Shown: positions 52,294 through 64,000 of the stretch, piece by piece
Position numbering within the stretch: position 1 is the stretch's first letter
Layout: every line of letters starts with the position of its first letter
Source: Paraglaciecola polaris LMG 21857
Lineage (GTDB): Bacteria > Pseudomonadota > Gammaproteobacteria > Enterobacterales > Alteromonadaceae
Direction: 5' to 3'
DNA: 64,000 bases
NCBI RefSeq assembly: GCF_000315055.1
Contig: NZ_BAER01000045.1
Span: forward strand, 1-64,000
Made by a program: the position numbers and the translations under genes
Notes under the pieces: model-generated
The model's input: the letters and a program-made list of their open reading frames with translations, nothing else
What the model was told of the DNA's origin: nothing
Database searches by the model: none

Positions 52294-54357
52294 CTAAAAA
52301 CTCACACCTGCTGTCACTCTTACCGTGCGCGGCTCTATAATGTGGTAATGCAGATCATCTACCCCCTGAGCAGCTTCTCCAGCTAATCGAGAGGCATAGA
52401 AATAGTCAATATCGTGGACATCATTATCAAATACGTTGAGCACTTCTAGCTTCACATTGTACGCGCCCCAGCTTTTACCAAGCAAGGCATTCACTACGGT
52501 AGAGGAGCTTGAGCGGACACTATTATCTTCTATTAAAGGCCGCTCAGCGAAATGTCGAACTCTTATACTGCCATGACTCGTCGCATCAAATTCTGCGCTT
52601 ATCCCCACTTGTAATACTTGGTCGATTGCACCTGGGATTTTATTGCCATCAGGTCGATTATCCGAAAATTCGGAATCTGTCATGGAATACTCCATGTCTA
52701 AAACTATTTTTTCGACCAACTGATAATACGCGGTGAGCTCCAATCCCCTGCGTTTACTCGGACGACTCGCTTCAGTATTCCCAGCATCACCCACAAACAC
52801 CAATTCACTGTTCAAAGATAACTGCCACAATGACAACGACGCATTTAGCCTGTCATTGACATCTACGCGAAAGCCCAACTCAGCGCCGTTAGAACGAACT
52901 AACGCATTGACTGGAGTGATGCGCTTACCGTTATTTGGGTCAATTTTTGTCGTGGTGCCTCTGGCATCATTAGAATGAAATCCTTGCCCAGCCGCAATGT
53001 ATACCTCGAATAGATCATTTAACTGATAGGTAACACTACCTTTGAGTGACACCAGAGTATCACTTTGAATGCCATCGTTCTGGCTGAGATCAATATCATG
53101 AATGTTGCGGTTAATTAAACTTGTCACATCAAAATCAAAATAATCGTAGCGAATACCAATGTTCGTACGTAGGTTAGGCGTCACATCAAAGATGTTGCGC
53201 ACGTACACCGCTGCGCTGCTTTCTTTCACCGCATCACTTCGAACTGCGCCTCGCCTGACTCGCTCGGTGGTTTTAAACAGAGCGACTTCTTGAATATCGT
53301 CCACGCGAGTTTCAAAACCAAATGTCGTCCGCGATTGCTTATGATCTACATGGTAATGCCCCTGCGCACCATAAACATTGCGTTTATCCACCTGTTCGAA
53401 CTGATCTCCATTGACTGGATCGTCAAGAAAATAGGTAAAGTTAGAAAATAAATCTAGGTCGTAATTGATAAAATAGGCCGATAATGACCCCTGCGCAAAA
53501 TCCCAACCGGCACTAAAACTGTAACGACTAGAATCGCCACCCAGCGTTTTATCAATTGAGCCGAGTGCATCAATCATTCCGGCGGTTACAGCCCGACTTG
53601 GTATCTGATCTGCACTGTTCCAACCGTTTTCATATGCCATAATCGTAAAAGACAACTGCCCGTCATTTAACGGTTGAGTATGTTTAAGTAATGCATTGAT
53701 TTTGTTTACGTCTTCCTCAATATCTTGCCACGGACCTTGGTAGACCTGCTTCTCTAGGCCGTATAACAAGGTACCGCTAGCCAGGTTATCAATACTATCT
53801 GCGACTAAAATACGTGCGTATTCGTCTTCTCCTAAAGTTAGGCTAGCAATACCCTTTTCTAAACGGTTTGGCGTACTAAAAAATGCACTACCTGCGCCTG
53901 AAAAATCCCCGATTTCTGTAAAATAAGGACCTTTTTTATACGCCAATGTTTCCACTAATTCCGGAATAACAAAGTTTAAATCGGTGTAACCTTGCCCGTG
54001 ACCATGAGTACGCATATTTACTGGCATCCCATCAACAAATGTAGCGAAATCGGTACCGTGATCAAGGTTAAAGCCCCGTAGAAAATACTGATTGGCCTTG
54101 CCACTACCGCTGTGCTGCGTAGCAACCATACCCGGCACTAACTCCATTAACTCACCGGTACGCAGCAATGGTCGCAGTTTAATTTCTTGTTGCCCAACAA
54201 AGCCTTCGGAGGCAGAAATTGCCGCACCAATAAGATTAGAGGTGCGGCCTTTAACAGTGATCTGCTCTAACTCATCGTTAGCATAGGCAGATTCCATTCT
54301 CGTTAAAAAACTAGCACTTAAAGCGATTGCTAATGCCGATTTGTAAAATATATCCAT
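52294..54357 (-). CDS. TonB-dependent outer-membrane receptor
   Basis: A 687-residue receptor. I start it at the ATG 54357, directly before a signal peptide (MDIFYKSALAIALSASFL..SAYA, cut near residue 27). The open frame runs 72 codons further upstream without signal features. The plug (about 35-165) contains LRTGELMELVPGMVATQHSGSGKANQYFLRGF and a His-rich VNMRTHGHGQGYTDLNF; the barrel ends in an aromatic Phe (TVRVTAGVSF). It imports a siderophore, metal, vitamin or carbohydrate complex with TonB energy. The His-rich plug loop might bind metal. No partner transporter is beside it. Confidence 0.88.
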   Translation of the reverse strand: MDIFYKSALAIALSASFLTRMESAYANDELEQITVKGRTSNLIGAAISASEGFVGQQEIKLRPLLRTGELMELVPGMVATQHSGSGKANQYFLRGFNLDHGTDFATFVDGMPVNMRTHGHGQGYTDLNFVIPELVETLAYKKGPYFTEIGDFSGAGSAFFSTPNRLEKGIASLTLGEDEYARILVADSIDNLASGTLLYGLEKQVYQGPWQDIEEDVNKINALLKHTQPLNDGQLSFTIMAYENGWNSADQIPSRAVTAGMIDALGSIDKTLGGDSSRYSFSAGWDFAQGSLSAYFINYDLDLFSNFTYFLDDPVNGDQFEQVDKRNVYGAQGHYHVDHKQSRTTFGFETRVDDIQEVALFKTTERVRRGAVRSDAVKESSAAVYVRNIFDVTPNLRTNIGIRYDYFDFDVTSLINRNIHDIDLSQNDGIQSDTLVSLKGSVTYQLNDLFEVYIAAGQGFHSNDARGTTTKIDPNNGKRITPVNALVRSNGAELGFRVDVNDRLNASLSLWQLSLNSELVFVGDAGNTEASRPSKRRGLELTAYYQLVEKIVLDMEYSMTDSEFSDNRPDGNKIPGAIDQVLQVGISAEFDATSHGSIRVRHFAERPLIEDNSVRSSSSTVVNALLGKSWGAYNVKLEVLNVFDNDVHDIDYFYASRLAGEAAQGVDDLHYHIIEPRTVRVTAGVSF

Positions 54358-54828
54358 ATTTATTCCATTTTCAATGTGCCAGATGCAAGGCGTAAGGATT
54401 AATATCGATGCCTTATCAGAAAATTCTGAATGCCCACTTAATAAACGGGCAACCTTGTCATTCGGATGCAAGCGACTAAGTATTAAACGAAAAAAGAATA
54501 AGGATTGGTCGATATAGAAATAAAAAATCATAGGGAGGAATTGGGGTATACAATGAGAATTCGCCCTAATCATCCAAATAATCAGGGGTAGTGAGGCTGA
54601 AAAAAGTATTACTCATGCTTAAATCATCATGCGGACTGAATTTGAAGAAAGGTAGCTTTCTTTCTCGACTGCACCTTCTGAAGTCTCTCCGCGTATCGCT
54701 GGGAGCATCTGACTGCGTTCCAGTTGCCGATATGTCATAAGCAGCAGGGATAGCTTGGCACGCGAAGAGAATAGAAAAACAAAGCACCCGGAAGGGATAA
54801 ACAGGGAAGTTAATACAAAGAAGGGAAA
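54358..54828. other. Intergenic region between the TonB receptor and tRNA-Thr (471 bp)
   Basis: The region holds the presumed promoter of the TonB-dependent receptor, but no box of the known kinds (Fur, Zur) was recognised by eye. A 73-codon minus-strand frame at 54566-54787, beginning MLCFSILFACQAIPA, resembles a signal peptide but has no ribosome site and starts from GTG, so it is not called. Nothing else is seen. Confidence 0.45.
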
Positions 54829-54904
<76 letters not shown>

Positions 54905-54950
54905 ACACTAGAATCCCGCTCTAGGCAGCTATGTGCTAGAGCGAGGCGAC

Positions 54951-54978
54951 ATTTTATTGATTTCACTTTTGTTGTCAA
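54951..54978 (-). promoter_or_regulatory. Promoter of tRNA-Thr
   Basis: TTGACA (54978-54973) and TAAAAT (54956-54951) on the minus strand with a 16-bp spacer, followed by a GC-rich discriminator (gtcgcctcgc). It lies 10 bp after the purK stop. Confidence 0.65.
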
Positions 54979-54988
54979 CCAAAAGATC

Positions 54989-56131
54989 TTATTTTATTTG
55001 TAAAAGACGCAATGCTTCGCTGTTTAGGGTCGGAAAATAGCTATTAGGCAACCATTTTTGCAATTTCTGCATACTTTCCCCCAGTTCGGCGTAATTATGT
55101 GCCGTAATATTTATATGCCCCATTTTGCGCTTGGCTCGAGGGGTTTTCATGTATCCATGCAAATGTGTTCTCGCGACACTTAGCATGTCTTTTGAGGGTA
55201 AATCGCAGCCAATTACGTTTAGCATTACGCTTGGTGCGATAACTTCCGTTGACCCCAAGGGTAATTCACAAATCGCTCGTAAGTGATTTTCAAACTGACA
55301 AGTATCTGCACCCTGCATGCTCCAGTGCCCTGAATTGTGTACTCGTGGGGCGATTTCATTGACCAGCAAGGTGTCGCCCATTTGAAAGAACTCAACAGCT
55401 AATACACCAATGTAATTTAGCTCATTGACTAGCGCGGTGAATATATTCTGGGCTTGGGCTGTTAACGCGGGCGTGATAGCAGGTGCCGGGGCCACACAGG
55501 TGTGTAATTGTCCTTGGTGGTGCAGATTTTCAACTAAAGGATACAAGGCAAGTTGACCATTTTTGCCACGGGCGCCAACTAACGACACTTCACGTTCAAA
55601 GGTGAGCATCTTTTCAACCACTAAGGGGACTTTTTTAAGATCCAGTTCAGCCAATGCCTGTTTTATTTCAGGCAACTGCTCTTTGCTTGATAAGCGCCAC
55701 TGGCCGTAACCGTCGTATCCATCTCGGCTGGCTTTAATTATTAGCGTTTCGCCGAGTGTTGCAACAGCTTGATCAAGTTGGGCAATATCATCAACAATCA
55801 CGTAGGGGCAATTAGCGATATTCAGCTTGTCTAATAAGGCTTTTTCTTTAACGCGATCGGCACCTGCTGCGATGGATTCGCTGCTCGGCATCAGCTTACC
55901 GCTGCGATTGACTTGCTCAAGCAATGCCTCGGGAATGTGTTCGAACTCGACTGAGATGGCATCTGCCGCTTCAATGGCAGTTTCAAGATGTATGTCTAGG
56001 CGCTTTTTATCCAGCGGATTGACCACTTTATGGTTACTTACGTCGACTGCGGACACTTCAATACCAAGCGGCACGCCAGCTAACGCCATCATTCTGGCTA
56101 ATTGACCTGAGCCTAAGATCAGTACATTCAT
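54989..56131 (-). CDS. purK: 5-(Carboxyamino)imidazole ribonucleotide synthase PurK
   Basis: A 380-residue ATP-grasp enzyme of purine synthesis that makes N5-CAIR from AIR, bicarbonate and ATP. The N-terminus [19 protein letters not shown] is the typical preATP-grasp nucleotide site. The central part has [38 protein letters not shown] blocks and [27 protein letters not shown] with the metal-binding Glu/Asn. The gene overlaps the end of purE by 4 bp, the normal purEK arrangement. No terminator is obvious, and the tRNA-Thr promoter follows immediately. Confidence 0.96.
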   Translation of the reverse strand: MNVLILGSGQLARMMALAGVPLGIEVSAVDVSNHKVVNPLDKKRLDIHLETAIEAADAISVEFEHIPEALLEQVNRSGKLMPSSESIAAGADRVKEKALLDKLNIANCPYVIVDDIAQLDQAVATLGETLIIKASRDGYDGYGQWRLSSKEQLPEIKQALAELDLKKVPLVVEKMLTFEREVSLVGARGKNGQLALYPLVENLHHQGQLHTCVAPAPAITPALTAQAQNIFTALVNELNYIGVLAVEFFQMGDTLLVNEIAPRVHNSGHWSMQGADTCQFENHLRAICELPLGSTEVIAPSVMLNVIGCDLPSKDMLSVARTHLHGYMKTPRAKRKMGHINITAHNYAELGESMQKLQKWLPNSYFPTLNSEALRLLQIK

Positions 56132-56619
56132 TCAGGCAATTCCAATGGGGGTTGAGCCAATACATCGGCAGTTTGTTGTTGTCTGAACTGAATAATAGCA
56201 TCTCGTACGGTTTTGTCCTGAAGAGCAACCACTTGTGCCGCCAGTAAACCAGCATTGGCAGCACCAGCTTCACCGATAGCGAGCGTTCCAACAGCCACGC
56301 CTTTAGGCATTTGTACGATTGAGTAAAGCGAGTCAACACCGCTTAACTGACTGGAGCGCACAGGTACACCAAACACGGGCAGGTGCGTATGAGCAGCAAT
56401 CATACCCGGTAAGTGGGCTGCGCCACCTGCGCCACCAATGATCACTTGATAACCTTTATCGGCGGCGGTTTCTGAGAACTCGGTTAATAACGCAGGGGTG
56501 CGGTGAGCAGATACAACTTGAGCGTGGTAACTGACTCCTAATGTATCTAACATTTTTGCCGCTTGGGCCATGGTAGGCCAATCAGATTTTGAACCCATAA
56601 CAATAGCAACTTGAGGCAT
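56128..56619 (-). CDS. purE: N5-CAIR mutase PurE
   Basis: A 163-residue enzyme that converts N5-CAIR to CAIR after PurK. I choose the ATG at 56619 ([17 protein letters not shown]), which has a GGGAG ribosome site; an ATG at 56631 would add four residues. [29 protein letters not shown] and [26 protein letters not shown] are the octamer family's blocks. The gene is translationally coupled to purK (4-bp overlap). Confidence 0.96.
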   Translation of the reverse strand: MPQVAIVMGSKSDWPTMAQAAKMLDTLGVSYHAQVVSAHRTPALLTEFSETAADKGYQVIIGGAGGAAHLPGMIAAHTHLPVFGVPVRSSQLSGVDSLYSIVQMPKGVAVGTLAIGEAGAANAGLLAAQVVALQDKTVRDAIIQFRQQQTADVLAQPPLELPE

Positions 56620-56934
56620 TTTCACTCCCACTTAACATCGGTTTTATTACGTCAACTCCCGGTTGTGTAAACCATTAATATCAATGGCAATAGACAACGA
56701 GAGTAGACTGGAAAATTTTGGAAACGGATTGTAGCCCAAATCAAGATGTGAGTCCTGCTTGAGCGTTAATCGAGCAACAATTCGTCATTAATTATTCAAT
56801 TTAAATGCCCTTAACGCCTAAGCATTTGAGCTAGTGACCTTATATCTGGCTTTTGAGACGGCAAAGATACAAAGCAAAAAATCCGCTGTGGGCGAGCCAG
56901 CAGCGGATTTTACAATTTAGCTTGTTCTGCGTTG
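56620..56934. other. Intergenic region between purE and rho (315 bp)
   Basis: It contains the rho terminator (56876-56913, listed separately) at one end and the purEK promoter area at the other. No PurR-type palindrome of the E. coli form was recognised with confidence. No gene is seen. Confidence 0.5.
56876..56913 (-). terminator. Terminator after rho
   Basis: On the minus strand AAATCCGCTG-(12-nt loop)-CAGCGGATTT followed by TTTGC, 25 bp after the rho stop codon. Confidence 0.85.
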
Positions 56935-58200
56935 TTAGCTTTTTTGCTTACGCATCGCAGTAAAGAACTCGTCATTGGTTTTGGTCATAGACAGCTTACC
57001 AATTAAGAATTCCATGGCGTCAATTTCTGACATTTCATGGACAATTTTACGCAAGATCCACATCTTTTGTAATTCGTCTTGGGTGGTCAGTAATTCTTCG
57101 CGACGAGTACCTGAGCGGTTGTAATCGATAGCTGGGAAGACACGTTTTTCCGCAATCTTACGGTTTAGGTGTAATTCCATGTTACCAGTACCTTTAAACT
57201 CTTCGTAGATAACTTCATCCATTTTAGAGCCGGTATCGATAAGCGCTGTAGCGATAATGGTTAAACTGCCGCCTTCTTCGATGTTACGTGCCGCACCAAA
57301 GAAACGCTTCGGCTTGTGTAATGCATTGGCATCTACACCACCGGTCAATACTTTACCTGATGATGGGATAACCGTGTTGTACGCACGGGCTAAACGGGTG
57401 ATCGAATCAAGTAAGATAACCACATCTTTCTTATGCTCAACCAAGCGCTTGGCTTTTTCGATTACCATTTCGGCTACTTGTACGTGACGACTCGCCGGCT
57501 CATCAAAAGTAGAAGCAATGACTTCGCCTTGTACAAGGCGTTGCATCTCGGTGACTTCTTCTGGGCGTTCGTCAATCAATAACACCATCAACAAACATTC
57601 TGGATGGTTTGCGGCGATAGATTGCGCGATGTTTTGCAGTAGCAGCGTTTTACCTGCTTTAGGCGGCGCTACGATAAGGCCACGCTGACCACGTCCGATA
57701 GGTGACGCTAAATCAAGAACACGGGCCGTGATATCTTCAGTACTGCCGTTGCCACGCTCCATGATCAAACGCTCATTGGCATGCAATGGCGTTAAGTTTT
57801 CGAACAAGATTTTGTTTCGCGCATTTTCAGGGCGGTCAAAATTCACTTCGCTAATTTTTAACAGGGCGAAATAACGCTCACTGTCTTTAGGCGGGCGAAT
57901 TTTGCCTGAAATGGTATCACCAGTGCGCAAGTTAAAGCGACGAATCTGGCTTGGTGATACATAAATATCATCAGGACCCGCTAAATACGATGCGTCATTA
58001 GAACGCAAGAATCCAAAGCCATCTTGTAGAATTTCTAATACGCCGTCGCCGAAAATATCTTCCCCGCCTTTGGCGTGGGTTTTCAATATCGAAAATATAA
58101 TGTCTTGCTTACGCGCGCGGGCCATGTTTTCTAGGCCCATTTTTTCGGCCAGTCCAACCAGCTCGCTGATTGGTTTATTCTTGAGTTCCGTTAGGTTCAT
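56935..58200 (-). CDS. rho: Transcription termination factor Rho
   Basis: A 421-residue hexameric RNA helicase. The N-terminal helical Rho_N (about 1-45, [20 protein letters not shown]) precedes the RNA-binding cold-shock domain (about 50-120, [29 protein letters not shown]), and the ATPase domain with Walker [12 protein letters not shown] (about 177-187) and Walker [17 protein letters not shown]. The Q- and R-loops and [27 protein letters not shown] are intact. The gene is near trxA and rhlB, as in E. coli. Confidence 0.97.
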   Translation of the reverse strand: MNLTELKNKPISELVGLAEKMGLENMARARKQDIIFSILKTHAKGGEDIFGDGVLEILQDGFGFLRSNDASYLAGPDDIYVSPSQIRRFNLRTGDTISGKIRPPKDSERYFALLKISEVNFDRPENARNKILFENLTPLHANERLIMERGNGSTEDITARVLDLASPIGRGQRGLIVAPPKAGKTLLLQNIAQSIAANHPECLLMVLLIDERPEEVTEMQRLVQGEVIASTFDEPASRHVQVAEMVIEKAKRLVEHKKDVVILLDSITRLARAYNTVIPSSGKVLTGGVDANALHKPKRFFGAARNIEEGGSLTIIATALIDTGSKMDEVIYEEFKGTGNMELHLNRKIAEKRVFPAIDYNRSGTRREELLTTQDELQKMWILRKIVHEMSEIDAMEFLIGKLSMTKTNDEFFTAMRKQKS

Positions 58201-58413
58201 ATTGGTGGGTCTTTTTAAGCTTGAAAAATTCGCTGTAACAGCAAAAATTGATTGAATGGTTCAAAGTTATTTACTTTTATAAATCTCTGATTGGTACGAA
58301 AATACAGGTCTGTTCAGGTGAGAACAATGAAAATTTAGCACCAAAACTGCGGTACGTCTAGTGAAAATAGAGCTAAAAAAAGTATTACATTGAACACAGA
58401 GTAATCAAATTAT

Positions 58414-58440
58414 AAAAAAGCCCGATTTAATCGGGCTTAA
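58414..58440 (-). terminator. Terminator after trxA
   Basis: AAGCCCGAT / ATCGGGCTT followed by six T on the minus strand, about 15 bp after the trxA stop. It separates trxA from rho transcription. Confidence 0.9.
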
Positions 58441-58455
58441 TTTTACTATCTATAA

Positions 58456-58782
58456 TTAGATGTTTTCGTTAAGAAACTCTTCTAATTGGCCTTTAGATAG
58501 CGCACCCACTTTAGTTGCTGCCACATTACCGCCTTTGAATAAAAGCAGTGTAGGGATGCCACGAATGCCATACTTAGGAGGTGTTTCGTTATTTTCATCG
58601 ACATTTAGCTTGCCAACTGTTAACTTGCCGTCGAATTCGTCAGCAATTTCATGCAAAATTGGCGCAATCATCTTACACGGACCGCACCATTCCGCCCAGA
58701 AGTCAACTAGTACAGGACCAGTCGCATTGATAACATCTGCCTCGAAACTATCGTCCGATAACTGGATAATTTTGTCGCTCAT
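58456..58782 (-). CDS. trxA: Thioredoxin 1
   Basis: A 108-residue cytosolic thioredoxin. The active site WCGPC is at C33 and C36, followed by KMIAPI; cis-Pro is in [12 protein letters not shown] choose ATG 58782 ([10 protein letters not shown]), with a GGAG ribosome site; an ATG at 58797 would add five residues. It reduces ribonucleotide reductase, PAPS reductase and the DsbD membrane domain. The terminator after it separates it from rho. Confidence 0.97.
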   Translation of the reverse strand: MSDKIIQLSDDSFEADVINATGPVLVDFWAEWCGPCKMIAPILHEIADEFDGKLTVGKLNVDENNETPPKYGIRGIPTLLLFKGGNVAATKVGALSKGQLEEFLNENI

Positions 58783-58883
58783 TCTTTTCTCCGTCATTAA
58801 TTCTAGCGCCGATATAATTCAGCGTGATCGTGATTGTTATATAGAAACTGTTTTTTAATGCAAGCACTGATAAGCTATAAGCT

Positions 58884-60146
58884 ATGCAAACAACTCATTT
58901 AACCGAAACACATTTCGCGGACTTGCCAATCAATGAGCAAGTCGTTAAGGCGTTATCCGCCGCAAACTTTAGTCACTGCACGCCCATTCAAGCGTTAAGC
59001 TTGCCCCCTCTTTTAGAAGGGAATGACATAGCAGGTCAAGCGCAAACCGGAACCGGTAAAACTATCGCGTTCTTGGTGGCAACTTTTCATTACTTGCTAA
59101 GTAATCCGCAGCCCACTAAAAAACAACCAAGAGCCATTATTATGGCGCCAACCAGGGAATTGGCCGTTCAGATCTTTAATGATGCTGAACTGCTAAGTCA
59201 ACACACTGGTTTGTCTCTCGGTTTGATTTATGGGGGCGAGGGTTATCAAAGTCAACGGGAAAAACTGCAAGAAGGTGTAGATATTATTATCGGCACCACC
59301 GGCAGGATCATTGATTATTACAAACAGAATATATTTTCGTTGGCCGGTATTCAGGTAGCAGTACTTGATGAAGCCGACCGTATGTTCGACTTAGGCTTTA
59401 TTAAAGACATTCGTTTTCTATTTAACCGTATGCCTCAGCCCACCGAGCGTTTGAGCATGTTGTTCTCTGCTACCTTGTCCTATCGAGTACAAGAGCTTGC
59501 TTATGAACATATGAATAATCCGACCCATGTTCAGGTTGAGCCTGAGCGTAAAACCGGCACGCGTATTAAAGAAGAGCTATTTTACCCTTCTGATGAAGAT
59601 AAAATGGCACTCTTGTTGAGCTTGATGGAAGAAGAATGGCCCGACAAGGCGATCGTTTTTGCTAACACCAAACACAGCTGTGAGAAAGTGTCTGATTGGC
59701 TACAATCTGACGGTCATCGTGTGGGCTTGCTAAGTGGTGATGTACCGCAAAACAAACGTCTGAAAATTCTTGAAGATTTCACTTCAGGAACATTAGACGT
59801 GTTAGTGGCTACCGACGTCGCTGCCCGTGGGTTACATATTCCTATGGTTAGTCATGTATTTAACTACGATTTACCTGACGACGCAGAAGATTATGTGCAT
59901 CGCATCGGCCGTACAGGTCGTGCAGGTCATAGCGGCAGTTCAATTAGCTTTGCTTGTGAAAAGTACGCACTTAATTTACCGGCAATCGAAACCTACATTG
60001 AACATGCTATTCCAGTGACGGAGTACAAACCTGACGCGCTACTGCGTGATGTTGAGCCGCCAAAGCCGCGCCATAAAAAGCGTATGCAGAATGGCCGAAA
60101 TCCACAGAAACGTCCATCGGGTTCACGTAATCGTAGAAAACCATGA
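58884..60146 (+). CDS. rhlB: DEAD-box RNA helicase RhlB
   Basis: A 420-residue helicase, part of the RNA degradosome with RNase E in gammaproteobacteria. It has the Q-motif [13 protein letters not shown], motif I AQTGTGKT (about 54-61), motif II DEAD (in [10 protein letters not shown], about 163), motif III SAT, motif V and motif [12 protein letters not shown] (about 342-351). The C-terminal ~30 residues are Arg/Lys-rich. It is divergent from trxA and overlaps gppA by four bases. The neighbourhood trxA/rhlB/gppA is that of E. coli. Confidence 0.95.
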   Translation: MQTTHLTETHFADLPINEQVVKALSAANFSHCTPIQALSLPPLLEGNDIAGQAQTGTGKTIAFLVATFHYLLSNPQPTKKQPRAIIMAPTRELAVQIFNDAELLSQHTGLSLGLIYGGEGYQSQREKLQEGVDIIIGTTGRIIDYYKQNIFSLAGIQVAVLDEADRMFDLGFIKDIRFLFNRMPQPTERLSMLFSATLSYRVQELAYEHMNNPTHVQVEPERKTGTRIKEELFYPSDEDKMALLLSLMEEEWPDKAIVFANTKHSCEKVSDWLQSDGHRVGLLSGDVPQNKRLKILEDFTSGTLDVLVATDVAARGLHIPMVSHVFNYDLPDDAEDYVHRIGRTGRAGHSGSSISFACEKYALNLPAIETYIEHAIPVTEYKPDALLRDVEPPKPRHKKRMQNGRNPQKRPSGSRNRRKP

Positions 60147-61657
60147 TTACCTCTACTCGTTTGCCACAAAGTCATCCTGAAGAGCTTTACGCTGCGGTTG
60201 ATTTAGGCTCAAACAGCTTTCACTTAGTCATAGTGAGAGTTGTTGCGGGTAGTGTACAAATTATTGGCAAAGTGAAGCAGAAAGTTCGCCTGGCCTCTGG
60301 GCTCGGCGATAACATGATGCTTGACGACGAAAGTTTAGAGCGCGGCTGGCGCTGTCTTGAAACGTTTTCTGAACGTCTGCAAGATATTCCTCGGGATAAT
60401 ATACGTGTGGTGGCAACAGCTACTTTGCGGTTAGCCAAAAATGCCCAGGTATTTACCCATAAAGCAGAGCAAATTCTCAATCATAAGCTGGTCGTTATTA
60501 GCGGTGAAGAAGAAGCTAGGCAAATTTATTTAGGTGTGGCATACACGTCAGCTAATCAGGGCAATTCGTTAGTTATCGATATTGGCGGTGCAAGCACCGA
60601 AATCATTATCGGTAATGACATGGAGCCTATCCACCTAGTTAGTCTGAACATGGGCTGCGTGACGTTTACCGAGCGATATTTTGTCAATGACGTGCTCAGC
60701 GCTGCTAATTTCGAAGCAGCCGTGAGCGCAGCCAAAGAACTGGTTGATGGCGTAGCTGATAAATTTGTTAACTTTGATTGGCAGCAATGTTTAGGCGCAT
60801 CTGGCACACCGCAAGCGATTACCGAGATATTGGTTGCCCAAGGCATAAGTGATGCAATTCGTTTAGATTATTTGTATAACTTGCGACAGCAATGTATCGA
60901 CTGCGCCACCTTAGATCATCTAATTATTGATGGCCTAGAAGAATCCAGACGGCTTATTTTCCCCAGTGGATTGGCTATCCTTATTGCGTTGTTTGAATCT
61001 CTTGAAATCAAAAATATGCAAATTTCGGGCGGCGCTCTGCGCGAAGGCTTGATTTACGGCATGCTTGAAAATATGCAGCAAAACGATCGGCGTATGCAAA
61101 CCATTCAACAGCATATGCAGCACTTCCATATCGATATTGAGCAAGCACACAGAGTGAAAGACGTGGCCTTGTTGTTGTATAACCAACTTAGCGCCCAAGA
61201 CGATGTGGGTGGGGTCGATGGCGAAGCAATGTTAGTTGCCGCCGCCATGCTTCACGAAACCGGATTGCATATTGAATATAAACTGCATCACAAACATGGC
61301 GGGTACATTTTAGGCTACGTACCTATGGTGGGTTACACGAATTTACAGCGTGATGGCATTAAAACTCTAGTGCTCAATCATCGTCAGCATATTTCGCCTG
61401 AAATATTCGAGCAAAATCATAGTGAAGTGCGTGCAACGATGCGCAGCTTAGTGCGGGTATTGCGCCTCGCTTGTATTTTATCTATCCGTCGTAAAGACAA
61501 TCTACTACCGGTATTTCGCTTAGAGATTGATGACGAGGAAAATTGGCACCTTATATTCCCCCAAGGCTGGCTCAAAGCTCATCCTTTAATTGATGCTGAA
61601 TTAGCAAATGAAAAATGGCAACAGCATAAAATGGGCTGGCAGCTAAGCTGCGAATAA
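60143..61657 (+). CDS. gppA: Guanosine pentaphosphate phosphohydrolase / exopolyphosphatase
   Basis: A 504-residue enzyme of the Ppx/GppA family, which hydrolyses pppGpp to ppGpp and polyphosphate. The ASKHA fold has the phosphate loops [13 protein letters not shown] (about 15-27) and [12 protein letters not shown] (about 143-154) with the catalytic Glu, then the HD-like C-terminal domain (about 320-500) with [20 protein letters not shown]. Ppx and GppA cannot be separated from sequence alone by eye; I use gppA because of the rhlB neighbour, as in E. coli. It overlaps rhlB by 4 bp. Confidence 0.85.
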   Translation: MITSTRLPQSHPEELYAAVDLGSNSFHLVIVRVVAGSVQIIGKVKQKVRLASGLGDNMMLDDESLERGWRCLETFSERLQDIPRDNIRVVATATLRLAKNAQVFTHKAEQILNHKLVVISGEEEARQIYLGVAYTSANQGNSLVIDIGGASTEIIIGNDMEPIHLVSLNMGCVTFTERYFVNDVLSAANFEAAVSAAKELVDGVADKFVNFDWQQCLGASGTPQAITEILVAQGISDAIRLDYLYNLRQQCIDCATLDHLIIDGLEESRRLIFPSGLAILIALFESLEIKNMQISGGALREGLIYGMLENMQQNDRRMQTIQQHMQHFHIDIEQAHRVKDVALLLYNQLSAQDDVGGVDGEAMLVAAAMLHETGLHIEYKLHHKHGGYILGYVPMVGYTNLQRDGIKTLVLNHRQHISPEIFEQNHSEVRATMRSLVRVLRLACILSIRRKDNLLPVFRLEIDDEENWHLIFPQGWLKAHPLIDAELANEKWQQHKMGWQLSCE

Positions 61658-61751
61658 AAACGTTTCAAACAATCTACATAGGTGTTAGCGCTGGCAGGTA
61701 TGCCAACGCCCTATGTCAAATACAAGTTCGCTCCATTAAAGCAACAAGTGG

Positions 61752-64000
<2,249 letters not shown>

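Noticed and set aside
54566..54787. 73-codon minus-strand frame with a signal-peptide-like start
   Set aside because: Starts from GTG without a ribosome site and shows no domain; not called.

Overview
The window is a piece of chromosome from a marine gammaproteobacterium of the order Alteromonadales, most likely close to Glaciecola/Paraglaciecola. This is inferred from the E. coli-like core gene neighbourhoods, the arcA, ohrR and rho orthologues, the PEP-CTERM protein and the large secreted polysaccharidase. No species can be fixed without a database search. No rRNA genes, CRISPR arrays or insertion sequences were seen.

Region by region. (1) 1-5577: one end of an integrative element inserted at the 3' end of a tRNA-Phe gene. 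It carries a P4-type tyrosine integrase, an AlpA-like regulator, an HTH protein and several unrecognised proteins, including a 509-aa cargo protein. The far end lies outside the window. (2) 5578-12450: yggX and mutY, adjacent in E. coli, are here separated by an acrAB-type RND efflux operon with its divergent acrR regulator and an AcrR-box-like operator. (3) 12528-28859: mostly core genes: a hydrolase, trmB, rsmC, glgA, a sensor kinase, arcA, fxsA, dsbD, upp, acpH, aroQ, accBC, a MATE transporter and prmA. (4) 28860-39053: a glucan-degradation locus. Two LacI-family-type palindromes precede a PEP-CTERM protein whose stop codon overlaps the start of a 2538-residue secreted enzyme with two complete GH16 catalytic domains and about ten accessory beta-sandwich modules. 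A secreted nucleoside hydrolase follows. (5) 39100-46427: an unknown 423-aa protein, ohrR/ohr (peroxide resistance), a chemoreceptor, a duplicated remnant of the 3' end of ohr, a possible 28-aa membrane peptide with its own terminator, and a MoxR ATPase/VWA pair. (6) 46402-52189: a GlxA-type regulator divergent from two acyl-CoA dehydrogenases, a lipoprotein, a LysR gene interrupted by two in-frame TAG codons, and a cupin. (7) 52294-64000: a TonB-dependent receptor, tRNA-Thr(TGT), purEK, rho, trxA, rhlB-gppA, hemB, and a GGDEF protein cut by the window edge.

How the genes work together. The GH16 protein probably cuts beta-1,3-glucan (laminarin-type) outside the cell. The PEP-CTERM partner may be anchored at the envelope, and the paired palindromes suggest sugar-responsive control. 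The trxA/rho/rhlB/gppA cluster and the mutY, trmB, rsmC, prmA and purEK genes are housekeeping. The strongest observations for follow-up are the tandem-GH16 protein with its translationally coupled PEP-CTERM partner, the twice amber-interrupted LysR gene, the ohr 3'-end duplication flanking a chemoreceptor gene, the candidate 28-aa gene, and the phased repeats beside the integrase.
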